DNA of 64,000 nt from Sipunculus nudus (lineage: Eukaryota; Annelida; Sipuncula; Golfingiida; Sipunculidae), in NCBI GenBank assembly GCA_026874595.1, contig CM049313.1, positions 12,707,508 through 12,771,507 of the forward strand, read 5' to 3'. Under the pieces are notes generated by a model. That model made no database searches and was not told the DNA's origin. It was given only the letters and a program-made list of their open reading frames with translations. The number at the start of each line of letters is the position of its first letter. Position 1 is the stretch's first letter. This document shows positions 1 to 15,100 of the stretch, one piece after another. A program made the position numbers and the translations under genes.

Positions 1-1134
1 GGAAGACAAATTTAAAATAAACAAACATTTTTAGTTTGTTGAATGTGACATGTTTTGTATGTTCAACTCTTGTCTAACCAATTTTCCGGGATTCTTTCAC
101 TTAAAAAACAGAAAAAATGCTCAAAGCTTTTCTTTTTTAAGACTTTCCATGTCTGTATTTTCAAACAAAAAATACAAAGGAATTCAAAGATGTGTATAAT
201 TCCTGCAATCAACTTCTCTCAGTCAAATGCTTTGGCACACTCTGGAATGTGGGATTGTCTCCAGGAGAAAACATTACGTTAGGGGCACTGAGTGGCAGGT
301 CTGCACAAATATGTTACAGGCAGTGACTGAAATACTGTGGAAGTGGTCAATTTGGCGTGTCTGAATTTTCATGCTTATTTCATTTTATAGCATAGGTGCC
401 ATTTGAATTTTCGTGCAAATCAGTATGTATAGACAATTCATTTTGTATCAAATTATTTAAATATTTGAACAATTACATAAAAGACAGATTTGCAGCCCAA
501 CCTACCACTCACCTAACAAGCTTCGGGTGACCGTGTACAAGCTATGGGAGACAGAGTACTGTGACCCCAAGGTGTAAACAAAACGTTATTAACCGGGACT
601 AATCATGTTTGATGATGCAATGGTACTGTACCTGGCCACATTGTTTGACATCTCAGTAAGTTGTAGAATTACTCAACAACAACAACTGTGATTACTAACT
701 AGAAGCAGCACACTATGTTTGAACAACAAATAGAGCTGACATTAACTGTGCTCTCCATCACAGTTAAAAGCCATTGAGAGCAGATTCTAAAGGTCTTCAA
801 AGGCTACTTAGTTCAGAGTTGTTTCTACAAATTACTATAAGCTGGCAGGGATTTCAGATGAGCCATGTCTAGGTTGTTTGAAATAATGCATGTTCTTAAT
901 TGAGTGCAAGTCTTGCTTCCACTAAAAGAGTGAAAATTAAAACCCTGCTAACCAAACCACTTCCACAGTATACAGTCATATGACTGGGCTGAGACTGGTA
1001 AGGGATAATAAAACTCAAAGAGCCTTTGTTTCATGGAGACCATACTACAGATTATGTTAAGGTAGCTTTGATATTTGAGGGATAAAGGTGATTTCCTCAG
1101 TGATTCAATGGAATGCTTTGTTCACAGGACATAC
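1..1134. other. Intron downstream of the last resolved exon
   Basis: AT-rich sequence. No exon, repeat or RNA could be supported. One short open stretch near 245-300 was considered and rejected. Confidence 0.5.
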
Positions 1135-1290
1135 AAGACCAGTGACTGGAGTGAGGTCTTCAAGTCCTTTATGATCTCCAGTGACCATCCACTTCACCAC
1201 CACTCGGCCGTGTAGACCTTCAGAGCGCACCAGGGACAGCGTTACGATGTTGTCGTACTCAAGTTCCTCTACTTTCTTCTCATAAGAATC
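1135..1290 (-). CDS. ADGRV1: ADGRV1-like exon 24, last in window: Calx-beta N-half
   Basis: Residues 1426-1477. DSYEKKVEELEYDNIVTLSL, RSEGLHGRVVVKW and GLEDLTPVTGL are the first half of a Calx-beta. Acceptor CTGCAG. The donor is taken as GTATGT after 1135 (phase 0); a GTCTTG five bases upstream is possible. The next exon is beyond base 1. Confidence 0.8.
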
Positions 1291-4200
1291 CTGCAGGAAA
1301 CAATCAACTATTAAAGTATAAGCAACTGTATCTTTAGCCGTATACTTGGTACCCACCTGCGGGATCCCTGGTGAAAAGGTCACCTGGGATGATCATCAAT
1401 TTACACATCCTTACTTTCGTCTTAAATTTTCAATAATACTTTGGTTGATGTCAAAACACTCAGATTTCAGAATTAAGAACATGTGCTGCATTCCAATTTG
1501 CATGAAATGCCTTTGTTTAATGGTTGTTAATCTAACCTCTGCATTAAAACTTCCATAAAAGGCTAAATAAGTCACTGTATGTAAGATGATTTGGAATGTA
1601 ACAACATTAGAAACTTACCTCTGCAAACTCAATGATACCATATGCATTGTCATTGGCCAGAATATTAACAGTGACACTGTCAGTCATGCCAAGCTCCGCC
1701 CCTGCCCTGGGATTGGTCAGAGCTACACTAAATGTCTCTGTATCCTCAGGGTCCTTGTCATCCAAGATCGTGACAGCAAACTGAAGCTCTGTCTGCCCTG
1801 ATTCAAAGATCATCGTGAATGTCCTGTAAAGTGTACATAGACAGATAAACAGGAAAGTACAGAGAAATAGAACAAAATGTTCTAATTTTCATGGATACTG
1901 TTTCCTGTCTGAGATTGAAACATTTATAGCTGGGATCTTTTATTACCTCATGGCACTGACGTAACTGGCTTTGAGGACTTGTTAGAATGAACAAGACAAT
2001 TAGTTAATAAGTACTTGTATGTGTATGGTCTGATTTTTAATTATTAGCAACTAAAGGCACATACAAATCAGTTGACCTATCAAAGCAAAATGGAAATCAT
2101 ACACTCAAGACATTCTCAGGTATGTAAAGTATAGTCTGTTAACCACTTACAAACTCACACAGATGATAAACTGGACAAGATTGTTATCGAAACATTCAGG
2201 CAACATTACTTCGAGTTAAGCGATAGAAATACTAGCTGGGAACACAAAACACCTTAACACATCAGATTTTTCGACACATCCGAGTTCAACACAAAATGAA
2301 TTAAATGAGTTAGGTTTTAACTGTTTTTTTGCAGGGACTCAACATTCGACTTCGACCCATGCAGCAATTTGACTTAACCGAGTTTGACACAATTGTTTCA
2401 CTGTGATTATGAAAGATGGCAATTGTCATAAATGGTTTAAAGTGAACAGCAATTTTTTTGACATGCCAGAAAACTTATGTTTGCTGTAGCTGTTAATAAC
2501 AAGTTTATAACCCTGCAAGACCCAGCTTCAAATGCTAATACATCTCTGATCAGTCAGTTTCGCTCACATCATATGCATTGCAATGAAACTTCCACTGCTG
2601 ACTATAAACACATTTACACTTGCTGGAACAACACTAGTACAAGAGGACACTTGATCTAACTCTCTATCTTCCAAAACCTGCAAATGTTTATATTAAATAT
2701 ATTACCAGTCTCACTTCCTCAGCCATAACAACAAAATATTGGTATGCAATTGGTAGGCCTCAGGCATATTTTACAATGAATTCAAAGCTTAAAGTGAGAA
2801 AGATTTATGAGAAAACTAGATATTTCTTGGCACCGCAGGTGCCATAGTATCGCCAGACAATTAATCCCCCCCCCCCTTTAAGAATAGGCCCCCCATCTTC
2901 AGCAACAATTAATATCAGACCACACTCATTAAAAAGGTCATTCTCATAGAAAAGGTCATGATCCAAATTTCAATATACATCATCCCCTAACCTATGTCTA
3001 TGTATATGCAAGAAATCTGTCCATTAGTTTTTGACTTAAATTGCTCACAATACTGTTAAGTGGCAATGATGGGGTATCCAAGATCTTCGTTCAAGTTGAT
3101 TTTTGGACCAATCAATGCATCCCTTATTGAGAAATTAATGATTTTGTGTGATTTTCACCATATATGGCAATATTCAAGGTCAAGGCCACTCATTGGAAAG
3201 GTCATGACCCCTATTCAAATAAACATTATCCTATAACCCATATCCATGTATATGCATAATATGAAAGAAATTTGTCCATTAGTTTTTGACTTATAATGCT
3301 CACAGTACTGATAAATGGCAATGATGGGGTATTAAACGGCACAAAACAAGTAAAAGAATAACAGGTGGAGCCACCTGTTTCCGGTACATGACAATACTTT
3401 CCAAGATCTTCGAACATGTTGATTTTTGGACCAATGCATGCATCCCTTATTGAGATATTTATGATTTTGTGTAATTTTCACCATATATGGCAATATTCAA
3501 GGTCAAGGCCACTCTAATAGGAAAGGTTATGACCCCAATTTATATATACATCATCCCATAACCCATGTCTATGTATATGCATAATATGAAAGAAATCTGT
3601 CCATTAGTTTTTGACTTATAATGCTCAAAGGTTATAAATGTACTGTTAAGTGGCAATGATGGGGTATTAAACGGCACAAAAACAAGTAAAAGAATAACAG
3701 GTGGCGCCACCTGTTTCTGGTACATGACATTACTATCCAAGATCTTCAGTCAAGTTGATTTTTGGACCAATGCATGCATCCCTTATTGAGAAATTAATGA
3801 TTTTGTGTGATTTTCACCATATATGGCAATATTCAAGGTCAAGGCCACTCATTGGAAAGGTCATGACCCCTATTCAAATAAACATTATCCTATAACCCAT
3901 ATCCATGTATATGCATAATATGAAAGAAATTTGTCGATTAGTTTTTGACTTATAATGCTCACAGTACTGATAAATGGCAATGATGGGGTATTAAACGGCA
4001 CAAAACAAGTAAAAGAATAACAGGTGGAGCCACCTGTTTCCGGTACATGACAATACTTTCCAAGATCTTCGAACATGTTGATTTTTGGACCAATGCATGC
4101 ATCCCTTATTGAGATATTAATGATTTTGTGTAATTTTCACCATATATGGCAATATTCAAGGTCAAGGCCACTCTAATAGGAAAGGTTATGACCCCAATTT

Positions 4201-7200
4201 ATATATACATCATCCCATAACCCATGTCTATGTATATGCATAATATGAAAGAAATCTGTCCATTAGTTTTTGACTTATAATGCTCACAGGTTATAAATGT
4301 ACTGTTAAGTGGCAATGATGGGGTATTAAACGGCACGAAAACAAGTAAAAGAATAACAGGTGGCGCCACCTGTTTCTGGTACATGACATTACTATCCAAG
4401 ATCTTCAGTCAAGTTGATTTTTGGACCAATGCATGCATCCCTTATTGAGAAATTAATGATTTTGTGTGATTTTCACCATATATGGCAATATTCAAGGTCA
4501 AGGCCACTCTAATAGGAAAGGTCATGACCCCAATTTATATATACATCATCCCATAACCCATGTCTATGTATATGCATAATATGAAAGAAATCTGTCCATT
4601 AGTTTTTGACTTATAATGCTCACAGGTTATAAATGTACTGTTAAGTGGCAATGATGGGGTATTAAAAGGCACGAAAACAAGTAAAAGAATAAAGGTGGCA
4701 CCACCTGTTTCCGGTACATGACATTACTATCCAAGATCTTCGGTCAAGTTGATTTTTGGACCAATGCATGCATCCCTTGTTGAGAAATTAATGATTTTGT
4801 GTGATTTTCACCATATATGGCAATATTCAAGGTCAAGGCCACTCTCATAGGAAAGGTCATGACCCCAATTTAAATAAACATCATCCCATAACCCATATCT
4901 ATGTATCTGCATAATATGAAAGAAATCTGTCCATTAGTTTTTGACTTATAATGCTCACAGTACTGTCAAGTAGCTATTTTGGGGATATTAAACGGCATGA
5001 AAACAAGTAAAGAATAATAGGTGGCGCCATCAGTTTCTGGAACATGACAACCCTATCCATGATCTTCGATCAACTTGATTTTTGGATCAATCCATGCAAG
5101 TTTTCATGAGATATTTAAGAATTTGTGTGATTTTCCCCAAAATTGAACCTATTCAAGGTCAAGGTCACTCTCCTAGTTGAGGTCATGACCTCATTTTAAA
5201 TAGGCGTCGTCCTCTCACCCATATCTATACATATACCAAGTTTGGTAAAGATCCGTGAAATATTTTTTGAGTTATTGTGTCCAAAAGAAATCTCTGTGGA
5301 GGCGGCGGCGGCGGCGCGACCGTGCCTAAACCATAGTATCTCCAGACTATGTCTGGCGATACAATTAATTGTCAAGTTGGGATAGCTCTGGATCAAAGTA
5401 TACCAGTATGCACTGGATGGTAATGTTATAAGGGAACTGGAAAGACAAGCCATGCAGTTTGCATGGTTGCCCTTTCAAAAAGACCAGGGCTGGCTGGCCA
5501 AGAATATTATGGATCAAATGTTACGGATCAAGTATCATACCAAATAATGGATAGCATAATGTATCTGATAAAAATCAGTGAAAGATCAGTGAAACAAGTG
5601 ACCAATGGGTAAAGATGCCCCACTTATTAACCTTAATACATATTCTGCAGGAAAAAAGACTAACAAAATCTCTAACTGGCAAAAAAATCCCCAAATTACC
5701 TGGGTACAAAGTCTCCAGCACCAGTCAGAGCCATCTGACTGATGTCAGCCTTGCCAGTGTCAGCCTGTTCCCGCCCAGCCTCTGCCAGCACCACCAGCTC
5801 AGGGACGTCTTCAGCTGGCTGCTGCAGCACCAGGGGGTAAAGGTCATCAGCGCCAGGACCCACCCAAAGCACGAAGAACTGTGACTTGATCATGTCCCAT
5901 TCATAGATGCAGGTCTTAGCCAGGTCTCCCGCTGACACCAGGTAAGCTGTGAAGGTAAATACAAATTACAGGAGGTAAAGAACTAACCTGACCATGTCCT
6001 GTTCATAGATGTAACTCTTAGCCAGGTCAGTATGATTTGCATGTATAACCTAAAATCTATCCTTTTGATTTTCTACTGAGCACTATATATTTTCACAAAT
6101 TGAAAAGTTACTTTCTGAAAAATAAGTGAGTGAATGAGCCCTGAGTAATAAAAAGTGAAACCCCATGCATTACAATTGACACAACACTCCAAAGTCCAAA
6201 CACATGAAACAGTTTTGGCCTGTAACAAAGAAATTTTACTATAATACTACAGTTCAGTTCAATAATACTACTTATATACCAAAACTATCAATATGACAAC
6301 ATTATGGGAATCATAGTTTCATGGAAAATCAGCTCAATTCAGCACATATGATGACTTTTACCACTGTATTATATAAGAACCCTGTCCAAAGATGATCCTA
6401 CTAACTCTTCAAGAAAGCCTTGAATGTATGAATCCTGTTCACTCCTGTGGCTCTAATCTTTTGAATGGCGGAGAATTTCTTCTGTGTTTCATCCCACCGG
6501 TACACCACAATGTTTTCATTGGGATACTCAGGGCTGCTCCTGCTGCTTGCGATGATCATATAGGTAGCACTTCCTGTTTTGAAACTTGTGATATCTGTTG
6601 CTCCGATGGTCTCAATTTGTTGTTCAACCACCAACTGATAGTTTTCATCCATCTTGTAAATACCCGACCTGGAATACACCACAAAGTATCAACAACTGTT
6701 TGTTCAAATGAGTAAATACAGGTGTTAGAAAAGTGAACTTTGAGACATGAGGAACAACAATCTCTGGTTTGACTTTCAATATTTGTTTGTTTGTCTATAA
6801 GCAGAATTGCCCATGCAATCAGTTAGAGCAAATTTGTCCTTGTGTAAAAAAGACACACTTGAATTTGGGACCTGATTCTGATCTAGGAGAAAATTTAGAA
6901 AAATAGTATCTCCTTTGTGACTACATATCTCCTCCCTGTGACAAGGTACTCCCTGCTGACTACTTTTCTTACCTCCCCTTGTTACTATGTGCTTCCTGCT
7001 GACAAATGTTTCTTCTCTCCCTTGGGATAACTTGTTCCTTTCTAACTACTTTTCCCTCACTCCTATGACCACTTACTCCCTTTGAACTACTTACGTCTCT
7101 TTTAAGGCCACCACCCATGACTACTTGTTCATGGCTGACTTCTTTTTTCTCTCTCTGATCACTTACTCTCTCATGACTACATTATACTTTCTTCCTTATG

Positions 7201-9073
7201 ACCAACTTGCTCCCTGTTGATTAATTTTCCTTCTCATTAGCCGTCAAGTTTTACATTTATTAGCTCTTAAGTTTTGATCCAATGGCACTTTGTGTTTTCT
7301 GATGAAAATTGTTGAGTGTCTGAACAAAGTACAATATTTTAAGGGTAAAATTGAGAAAGGAAAATCTAGGTTTGAACTATTTACTCATTAACCGCATTTG
7401 ATATACTCACTCTCTTACAAGTCATCAAATCTGTTATAATATGCTGTAAGTGTTACAACATATTAAACACAAAGGAAACAAGTGACCCATGGGTCATGAC
7501 GCTCAGCTGACTGGGAAGAGATTCGCCAAAGGAAATTTTATCATCTGAATGGTAGTATATACCCATTCAACTGAAGCATCAAACAGATTAACCAACAGGC
7601 CAAGATTGTGACTGTATTTATATATCTCAAAAATAGAGAAAAAATGAATAAACTTTAAAAAAAAAACAGGTGGTTCCACCAGTCTGCAGAAACTAATAAA
7701 AACACTTAATGGTCAATATCCATGCAAAGAATCATGGTGATCTCTGCATTAGTTGTTCAGATACTTCAGCTTTTGTATCAAATTTTCCATTATTCTGAGG
7801 GATACTTCGGAGTCCTATAGCTTGAAGGATATGGTTAACAGAGACCTAATTTCTGGTTTCCACATACACTTTTCATTGGCCTCCTTGCATGACAAGAATG
7901 AAGATTCTAGGTCCATTTGTTACAATTTGTGCCACGTTAACAGATGACAGCATCCTTAAAGGTCTCAAAAATAGAAAAAAAAAATTGTAAAAAAAACCGA
8001 ACAAATACAGGTGGTGCCACCAGTCTGCAGAAACTGATGAAACACTCCATAATCAATATCCATGCAAAGAATCATGGTGATCTCTGCATTAGTTGTTCAG
8101 ATACTTCAGCTTTTGTATCAAACTGTCCATTATTCTGAGGGATACTTCAGAGTCCTATAGCTTGAAGGATATGGGTAACAGAGACCTAATTTCAGGTATC
8201 CATGGAGACTTTTCATGGGTCTCCCAATGTGTCAAAAATGAAGATTCTAGGTCCAGTTGTTATGATTTGTACCCTGTTGACAGATAACTACATCCTTAAA
8301 GGTCTCAAAAATAGAGAAAAAAATTGTAAAAATTTGAAGAAAAAAAACAGGTGGCACCACCAGTCTGCAGGAACTGATGGAACACCTCTTGATCAATATG
8401 TAAGCCTAAAATCATGACCATCAGTGTTGTAGTTATTGAGATGTTGCAGTTTGTTTTTATCAAATTTTCCATTATTCTGGGGGGGGGGGGGGGGTAATTG
8501 CCCAGATAGCACACCATGGTTGGCCCAACGTTGGGCCAACAATGACACTTTGGTTGGGCCAACGTTGGCACCAGCCGTTGGCCCAACGTACTTTTGTCCG
8601 TTGGGATAACGTTGGGCCAACGTAGCATACTCTCTGTTGGGATAACGTTGGCATAACGTTGGGCCAACGTAGCATACTCTCTGTTGGGATAACGTTGGGC
8701 CAACATAGCATACTCTCTGTTGGGCCAACATAGAACCAACCGTGGCCCAACATTGTTGTGACCTTGGGACAACATTGTACCAGCGTACATAATAACGTTG
8801 GGCAAACGGCTGGTGCCAACGTTGGCCCAACCAAAGTGTCATTGTCGGCCAAACGTTGGGCCAACCATGGTGTGGTGTAATTACAATTTGGTCAACATAA
8901 ACAAAATGTTGGCCAATATTATGGCACTGCAAGAATAAGCAAAACAAATGTGACAGATTTTCATCATTTTATTGATAAAATGGTTGAAAGATTCAGTCCT
9001 CATCAGTATCCGAGCTGGTCTGTGTCTTCGGTTCTGGATCTGATGCCTCCTTTTCTACAATAATAATAATAAT

Positions 9074-9159
<86 letters not shown>

Positions 9160-12100
9160 CATTTAAAAGGCAAACTTCAAACCAATTTGAGTATTTGAAT
9201 ATAAATACACATGCATTCAGGTATATATAGCAATATATATCAGTAAAAAAATATTTTAATACTTTTTTAAAATTAATTTTCAGAAAATTAAAAATAACAA
9301 TGATTTGTTACAACATAGGCATTAAATAATTACCCCTTCAAACAAATATCAGATAAATAAGTCTTAATGCATGATTGAATTGAGAAAAGTATTCTTGATC
9401 GTTAAGTTACCTATAAGCAAAAGTTTGAGACACTGCATCGCATAAGAAATAATTACTGATGGAGGTGGACATTAAGGACTGATCCCTCATTTTAGGTGAA
9501 CATTGGTTTAAAATATATATTAAACCCTTTTTTTTCTCTTTCTAAATCATATACTTAGTTCATACGTTTTCTCTCCTGTCGCCTCTTTCTCCCACCATTC
9601 CGGTCGAGGGCATACTTCAGCCAGTTCCTCACCCCTTGCTCTGCCTCGGCCTGCTTAATACTGCTCTTCTTTACGGCATCTGCACAATTATGCAAATATT
9701 TTTCATCTACAATAAGTTATTCCATTATTCATATATTCTATTTGATTTTGTATAATTAATTTTTTACAATCAATATACATATTCATGAATCCACAAATTA
9801 ATTCCCAATAGTTGTCAAACAATGTGAACTGTGGCCATCAATGAAAGATGAAAAAAGACATACTTAAACTACATGATGGCTTATAGATAAAATGTGTTCA
9901 GGTATAAAAAGAACAAATTGGTGCCAAACACAAAGTAATAATGCTTCTTGACAGTGAAATACTTCAATTTAAAATCTATTTTATACTAGTCTTATTCACA
10001 ACCATCCAAGTGTAACCAAAGTTTAGAGTGCATTTACATTAATCTACCTGTTATCACTTTGGATAGTGCCAGTTTGGAGAGTGCTGTCTTGCCTCCTCGG
10101 CCTATCCAGTTGAATTGGCAGGCAAGGGCATCTGTGAATATGGCCGCCATTATTCGGCCAATCACATCCCTTGGTGTGAATCCTCCCAATGAAGTCAGAT
10201 AGGATCCCTAGGAAAAGAGGACATGTTATTTTAACATTTATAAATTCAAATATCATAAATGATCCAATATCATCTATTATATTCCACAGATTATATACAT
10301 CACACGCGTCACCATAATTGCTGACAAAATATAATTTAGAGTTCCCATGGGTCACGGTGCTCATCTAAACTTTCCAGCTGATTTTGAAATTTTGAGATAT
10401 GTGTTGCAAATCCTGCGTTGATTATAAGTTTGGGTGTAGAAATGTAAATTAGGCCTAGGCATGCGCCCCACTGTTTTATGAGCTTAAATAATACAGTTAC
10501 GAAATGACCAAACGGAAAAGGTCACCAGTATATATGCGACTGGCATTTTCTACCACTGTAACATTAGCCATTAATATATGTAAAGTTTGTACATCAATGA
10601 CCGTGCGAAACATTCTGTAACAATGTACATACCACCTTTCAGGTTTCACCTTTGGCATGACGTCATTGTCACCTGTGACTTAATTGATCATGCACAAAAG
10701 GTGGCCCTTTGGTCATGTGCACAAGCGCAAGGAGCAAAATGTGTAAATGTGCAATAAACCCCATAAAGCACTCATTCTAAGGTTATAAATGCTGGGATTT
10801 ACACAAAAACTCGATTTCGTCAAAACTTTCACAATACCAGTCTATATGATAAATTTCAATAACATCCATTACACTGTCTCCAGATACTGTCTGGACACAC
10901 ACATACACACAATCGAGTGAAAGCAATTAGGCTCGCTTCGCCCAGGGTTAATAACAATTATATAGATTAAAAAATGTACAGTACAATACAGTTAAAATAT
11001 TCCAATTACCAGTATTTATTAATCTAAAGTGGCTTCCTATTTTAGACAAATTTATTTATATTAAATAGCCACATGAACTAGATAGATTTGCCTGAACAAA
11101 TTATATCTAGGTGCAGAGCTCAATGATTTACATGAATAAGTGAGCAAACAAACTTAACTGTCAAAAGTTGATCAAGAATCAGCTGGGCTAAAAATAATTT
11201 CTGGCATGGATGGTGTCCCAAAATTACCAAACGCTTCCAATTTCATTTTTAAATAGGCCTCAATCTTTGGATTTCTCTCATTTTATATTACATAGGCCTC
11301 CCAATATCACCCATATCTATGCAAATGCAAAGTTTGAATAAGCTCAGTAAAATGTTTCATGCCAATAAGCATTGTTTTCTGACTGCAATGGTAGCATTAG
11401 CCTCAAACTTACCAGAGTGGTCTGATTATTCTTGTCCCTCAGCAGGTCTTCCATGTTGGCCACATCTGCCTCAGTGCGGAGAGGCAGAGTGAAGAGGTCC
11501 ATGCCCTGCTCAGGGGCAAGTGCTGAATGCTGTTTATTCAGCAGTCCCTTCAAGAGAGCTGAATTTTGGCGCACCTGCCCCTTGATCTCCTCTAGCAGGG
11601 TGAATAGTTTCAGATCCCTATGGAAACATTGACAAAAATATCAACCCTCACATTCCCTGATGCGGATCCACATACTGTCCATGGAAGTGAACAGAACACA
11701 AATGAGTTTTATCAGTCAAAAATTTATAAACAAAATATATTAATATTAACATATATTAATTCAGCTGCCACAATTCAGATTAATTAGGAATAACCAAGCA
11801 AACTGTCAATGTTCGTCTCTCCACTAAATTACAGACTGCATGCAGGATATTACTTTTGTATATAGGTTTTCCATTTTTTAAAACCATGAGACTATTTCAA
11901 CTTGAAGGTAATATGAGATTAAAGGTCATGACACCAAAGACAAATTTATATAGTGTTCCTACAATAAACTGAGCACTTAGGTTGAAAGTGAGATCATTCC
12001 CCACTTAATGGAAAAACAAAACTAACAGCAAAGACATCAGATGCATGCCAGTCACTGCATCTGGGGCATCTCTAAGAAACTGAACAAGATACTGAAGAAA

Positions 12101-15100
12101 CATGGTGTGAACATGCACCATAACCTTTAACTGTCTAGTTACTATATATTCCAACAACCCACACCAAAGGAAAAGATATGTGTGTTAGTCTATCACATAG
12201 TATAATAAATTTTGCAAATAGTTCTGATAGATGCAAAAACTTTGCTAAATTCATTTCCAATAACACTTTTTTATGATTACATGATATTAGTATTATTACC
12301 CATATTGCCTTATTTTATTTGTTGCTTGTTACTTGCATTACAGTTACCCTTAATATATCTTTAGATATTTACCGTGAGGATGTTGAAGCTTGAGATTGGG
12401 ATGCTGGAAGCATATCTTTGGTACCCACCAAATCAGGTCCTTCACTGGTTCTGGAATATAACCATCCAACAAATTCATAATATGCACTCTTTTTCAACCT
12501 TTATGTTTTAATAATCATGTATGCAGTGTATCCCAGACAACCCAGAATTTATCCCATGGTCTTTTCTTGTTAAGATAAATGTTGAAAGGTATGTGGCAAC
12601 TAATTATGAAGAAACAACCATTGCCAATTTCTTTCCTGGATGAAAAGTTTACAGTTAATAAGTATACATTAATTATTTGTGCAGATCATAATAAAAAATA
12701 TTCTAAATACAATTAATTTCAAAATATTTATATATAGAAGTAATATACTTGTTTATGTGTCAGCATGAATAAACAGAAGATACAACACAACTGTAGTATA
12801 TGATCCCAATTATGGCACAATCTATATATTTCACTTTTTAACTAGTTCCTCAAAGAAATTAGCTCTATTTAATTTATAAGTCCATATTACACATGCTGAT
12901 CAAATTGTATGGGTTCTAGTTGAACATTACACCTATTCAGCAGGAAAGGCACATGGATTTGATAACCTAAATATACAGAGGACTGGCATTCAGGAAATGG
13001 TTTCACATGGCTTACTGGGCATCCCTGTTGGTGACCAATTTTCAGCACATACTGATATTTACACAGAATCAGCAAATTTATATATCTGCATTTCATGAGC
13101 TAAATCAATAACAGACTGGTATCTTAGCCTTTTTATATCAAAATACCAGTGGTTGCATGTTATATACATTAAATGAAAATAAATATACTTTGAAAACATG
13201 TCTACTGTTAATTCAGGTTTTATACATCATAAGCAGGGTTGGAAATAATTTGAAATATTCATCTTTCTGAGGGAAAGGCATTAATATAGGTTGCCTTTCT
13301 GCAGGGAAATTTGCCTTTCCACTAATGATGCATCCTATCTTCAAAGAAAGCTTTCAGTTACTTGCATGTCTTCGTACATGAACCGTGCAGGCAACAAGAA
13401 CTGAATATTTTCAATAGAAACACTCACATCAGAAAAAACGATTATGCAGTTAAAAAAAACAGGAAATATATGGTATGAGAGCATAAATATTTTAAGTATA
13501 AGTAAATATAGACCATGTTATATATACAAAAATTCTACCACCTGAAAAATATTTTAGTTGTGTGTCATTTTTTTTAAACTACTTATTAGCTACTAATGTG
13601 GAAAATAGCTACTAATGTGGAAAATAGCTTGGAGTTCAACATTCCATTGGACTGGTACAAAGTGAAAGTTAAATGTAAGTTAAGAAGAAATTGTCAGTTT
13701 TAAGTTTTAGGCTCACCTTGAAGTTGATGCAATGGGAAATGGTCTAACAGGTGGAGGGGGCAGTAGGGTATGATGTTTCTTCACCCTCTTTGTTTTTTTC
13801 ACAGCTGGTTCATCTTCTATGTCATCCGAAGAATCACTACAACTATAAACATGGGTCTTTAAGAAAACCATTATCTGTTTGGCCTCCAAACAATATTAAG
13901 ATGACAGAGGATGAGAGATTCAGTGGAGAATTATGTATCAATTGTAGTCCAATGTATCCAAGGATGTTTTTTCTATCTGGTTTCTCATTAAAGTGTTTGT
14001 ACCTGCTCACAGGTACAATAATAAATTACTAATACTTTATTCGCAAGCCTGTATACAAGGCTGGTAATGATAGACTGTACAGTTCTACTACTAGTAATAA
14101 TCACCTAGTCCTTCATAGTGCTAGTTCAAAGAAATCACTAAAACCAGTAAAGACTTTTACTGTCAAGGATTTTACAGAAATACAATAACCACTACTCATA
14201 AATGCAAAAACTTACCTGAGAGGTGGATCTTGAGATGTCTCCAAGTTCTTACTTGTCTCGCCCTCGGTGGGAGTGGGCTGCTCTTCCTCCTCTGAGTGAC
14301 ACAGCTTCTTGGCAGGAACGCGCCTGAGAAATCAATGATACATGTATGAAAACTTTAAAGACATATGGCACCAGTACTTTACAGTGTGTTATCCCTGAAT
14401 GGATAGTATCTTAAGCCAGCAAAGTGAATGACTTAAATTGAAAATTTCAGCCAGAATTAAGGGGAAACTGGCAACATAAAAAAAAAATAAAATGACAAAT
14501 TCAGACCAAGTCAATCCAAACTGTCTGGCATATTATATTTGAACAAAAATGCATACCTTTATATGTAGTAATCATATATACATGCAGTAAAAATATACAA
14601 GTAGTCATTACATGTACATGTTCTAATTATTCATGTACATGTAGTATATAAACAAGAAACAGATTATATCCATTTTCAACTGTAGCCACTGTTTTATATT
14701 TTTTCCTTAAATGTTACAGCAAGTACCAAACAAGAATCTTATTCCTGTCATCCATGGTTAACAATTACATCATAAATAGAATGTGATTTCTGTGTAAACA
14801 AAGACACTTACTTCCTCTTAGAGTTGTCATCTGTTGATGACATTTCTGAAAAGCCTCTGTTTACAGCTCTCTTAGCCTTAGTCCGAGCCTTCTCATAATC
14901 CTCTGGAAGTGAAATATACCAGCATATAATCTCTTCACTGTAATTTTCCCAGCTTGATATACTAATAACAAACTTACTACTTAAACTCAAAACTACTAAA
15001 AAGATATGATAACTAAATGATTTCCCCAAGTCCCCTCCTCGAAAATACACAACACTGGCCTGTGGTTTCTTGGGTCCTGTATCAACCAGACATGATATAG

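Noticed and set aside
245-300. Possible further ADGRV1 exon after an acceptor TGTGCAG at 301 (NVMFSPGDNPTFQSV in one frame).
   Set aside because: With the better donor of exon 24 (phase 0) the frame hits TAA after nine codons. The Calx-beta-like frame needs the weaker donor, and there is no convincing donor at its own end.
3226-4399. Pairs of identical 63- and 66-codon frames.
   Set aside because: Copies of the 659-bp satellite dimer, not a gene family.
8479-8494. 16-G run next to the transposon as part of its end.
   Set aside because: Other copies of the same element A unit have a shorter G run at this point (7 G near 26718), so it belongs to the target, expanded.
8305-8947. Open minus-strand frames of 130-184 codons with repeated VGPTL / PNREYATLAQRY phrases.
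   Set aside because: They are translations of the subterminal tandem repeats in three frames; no start context or domain.
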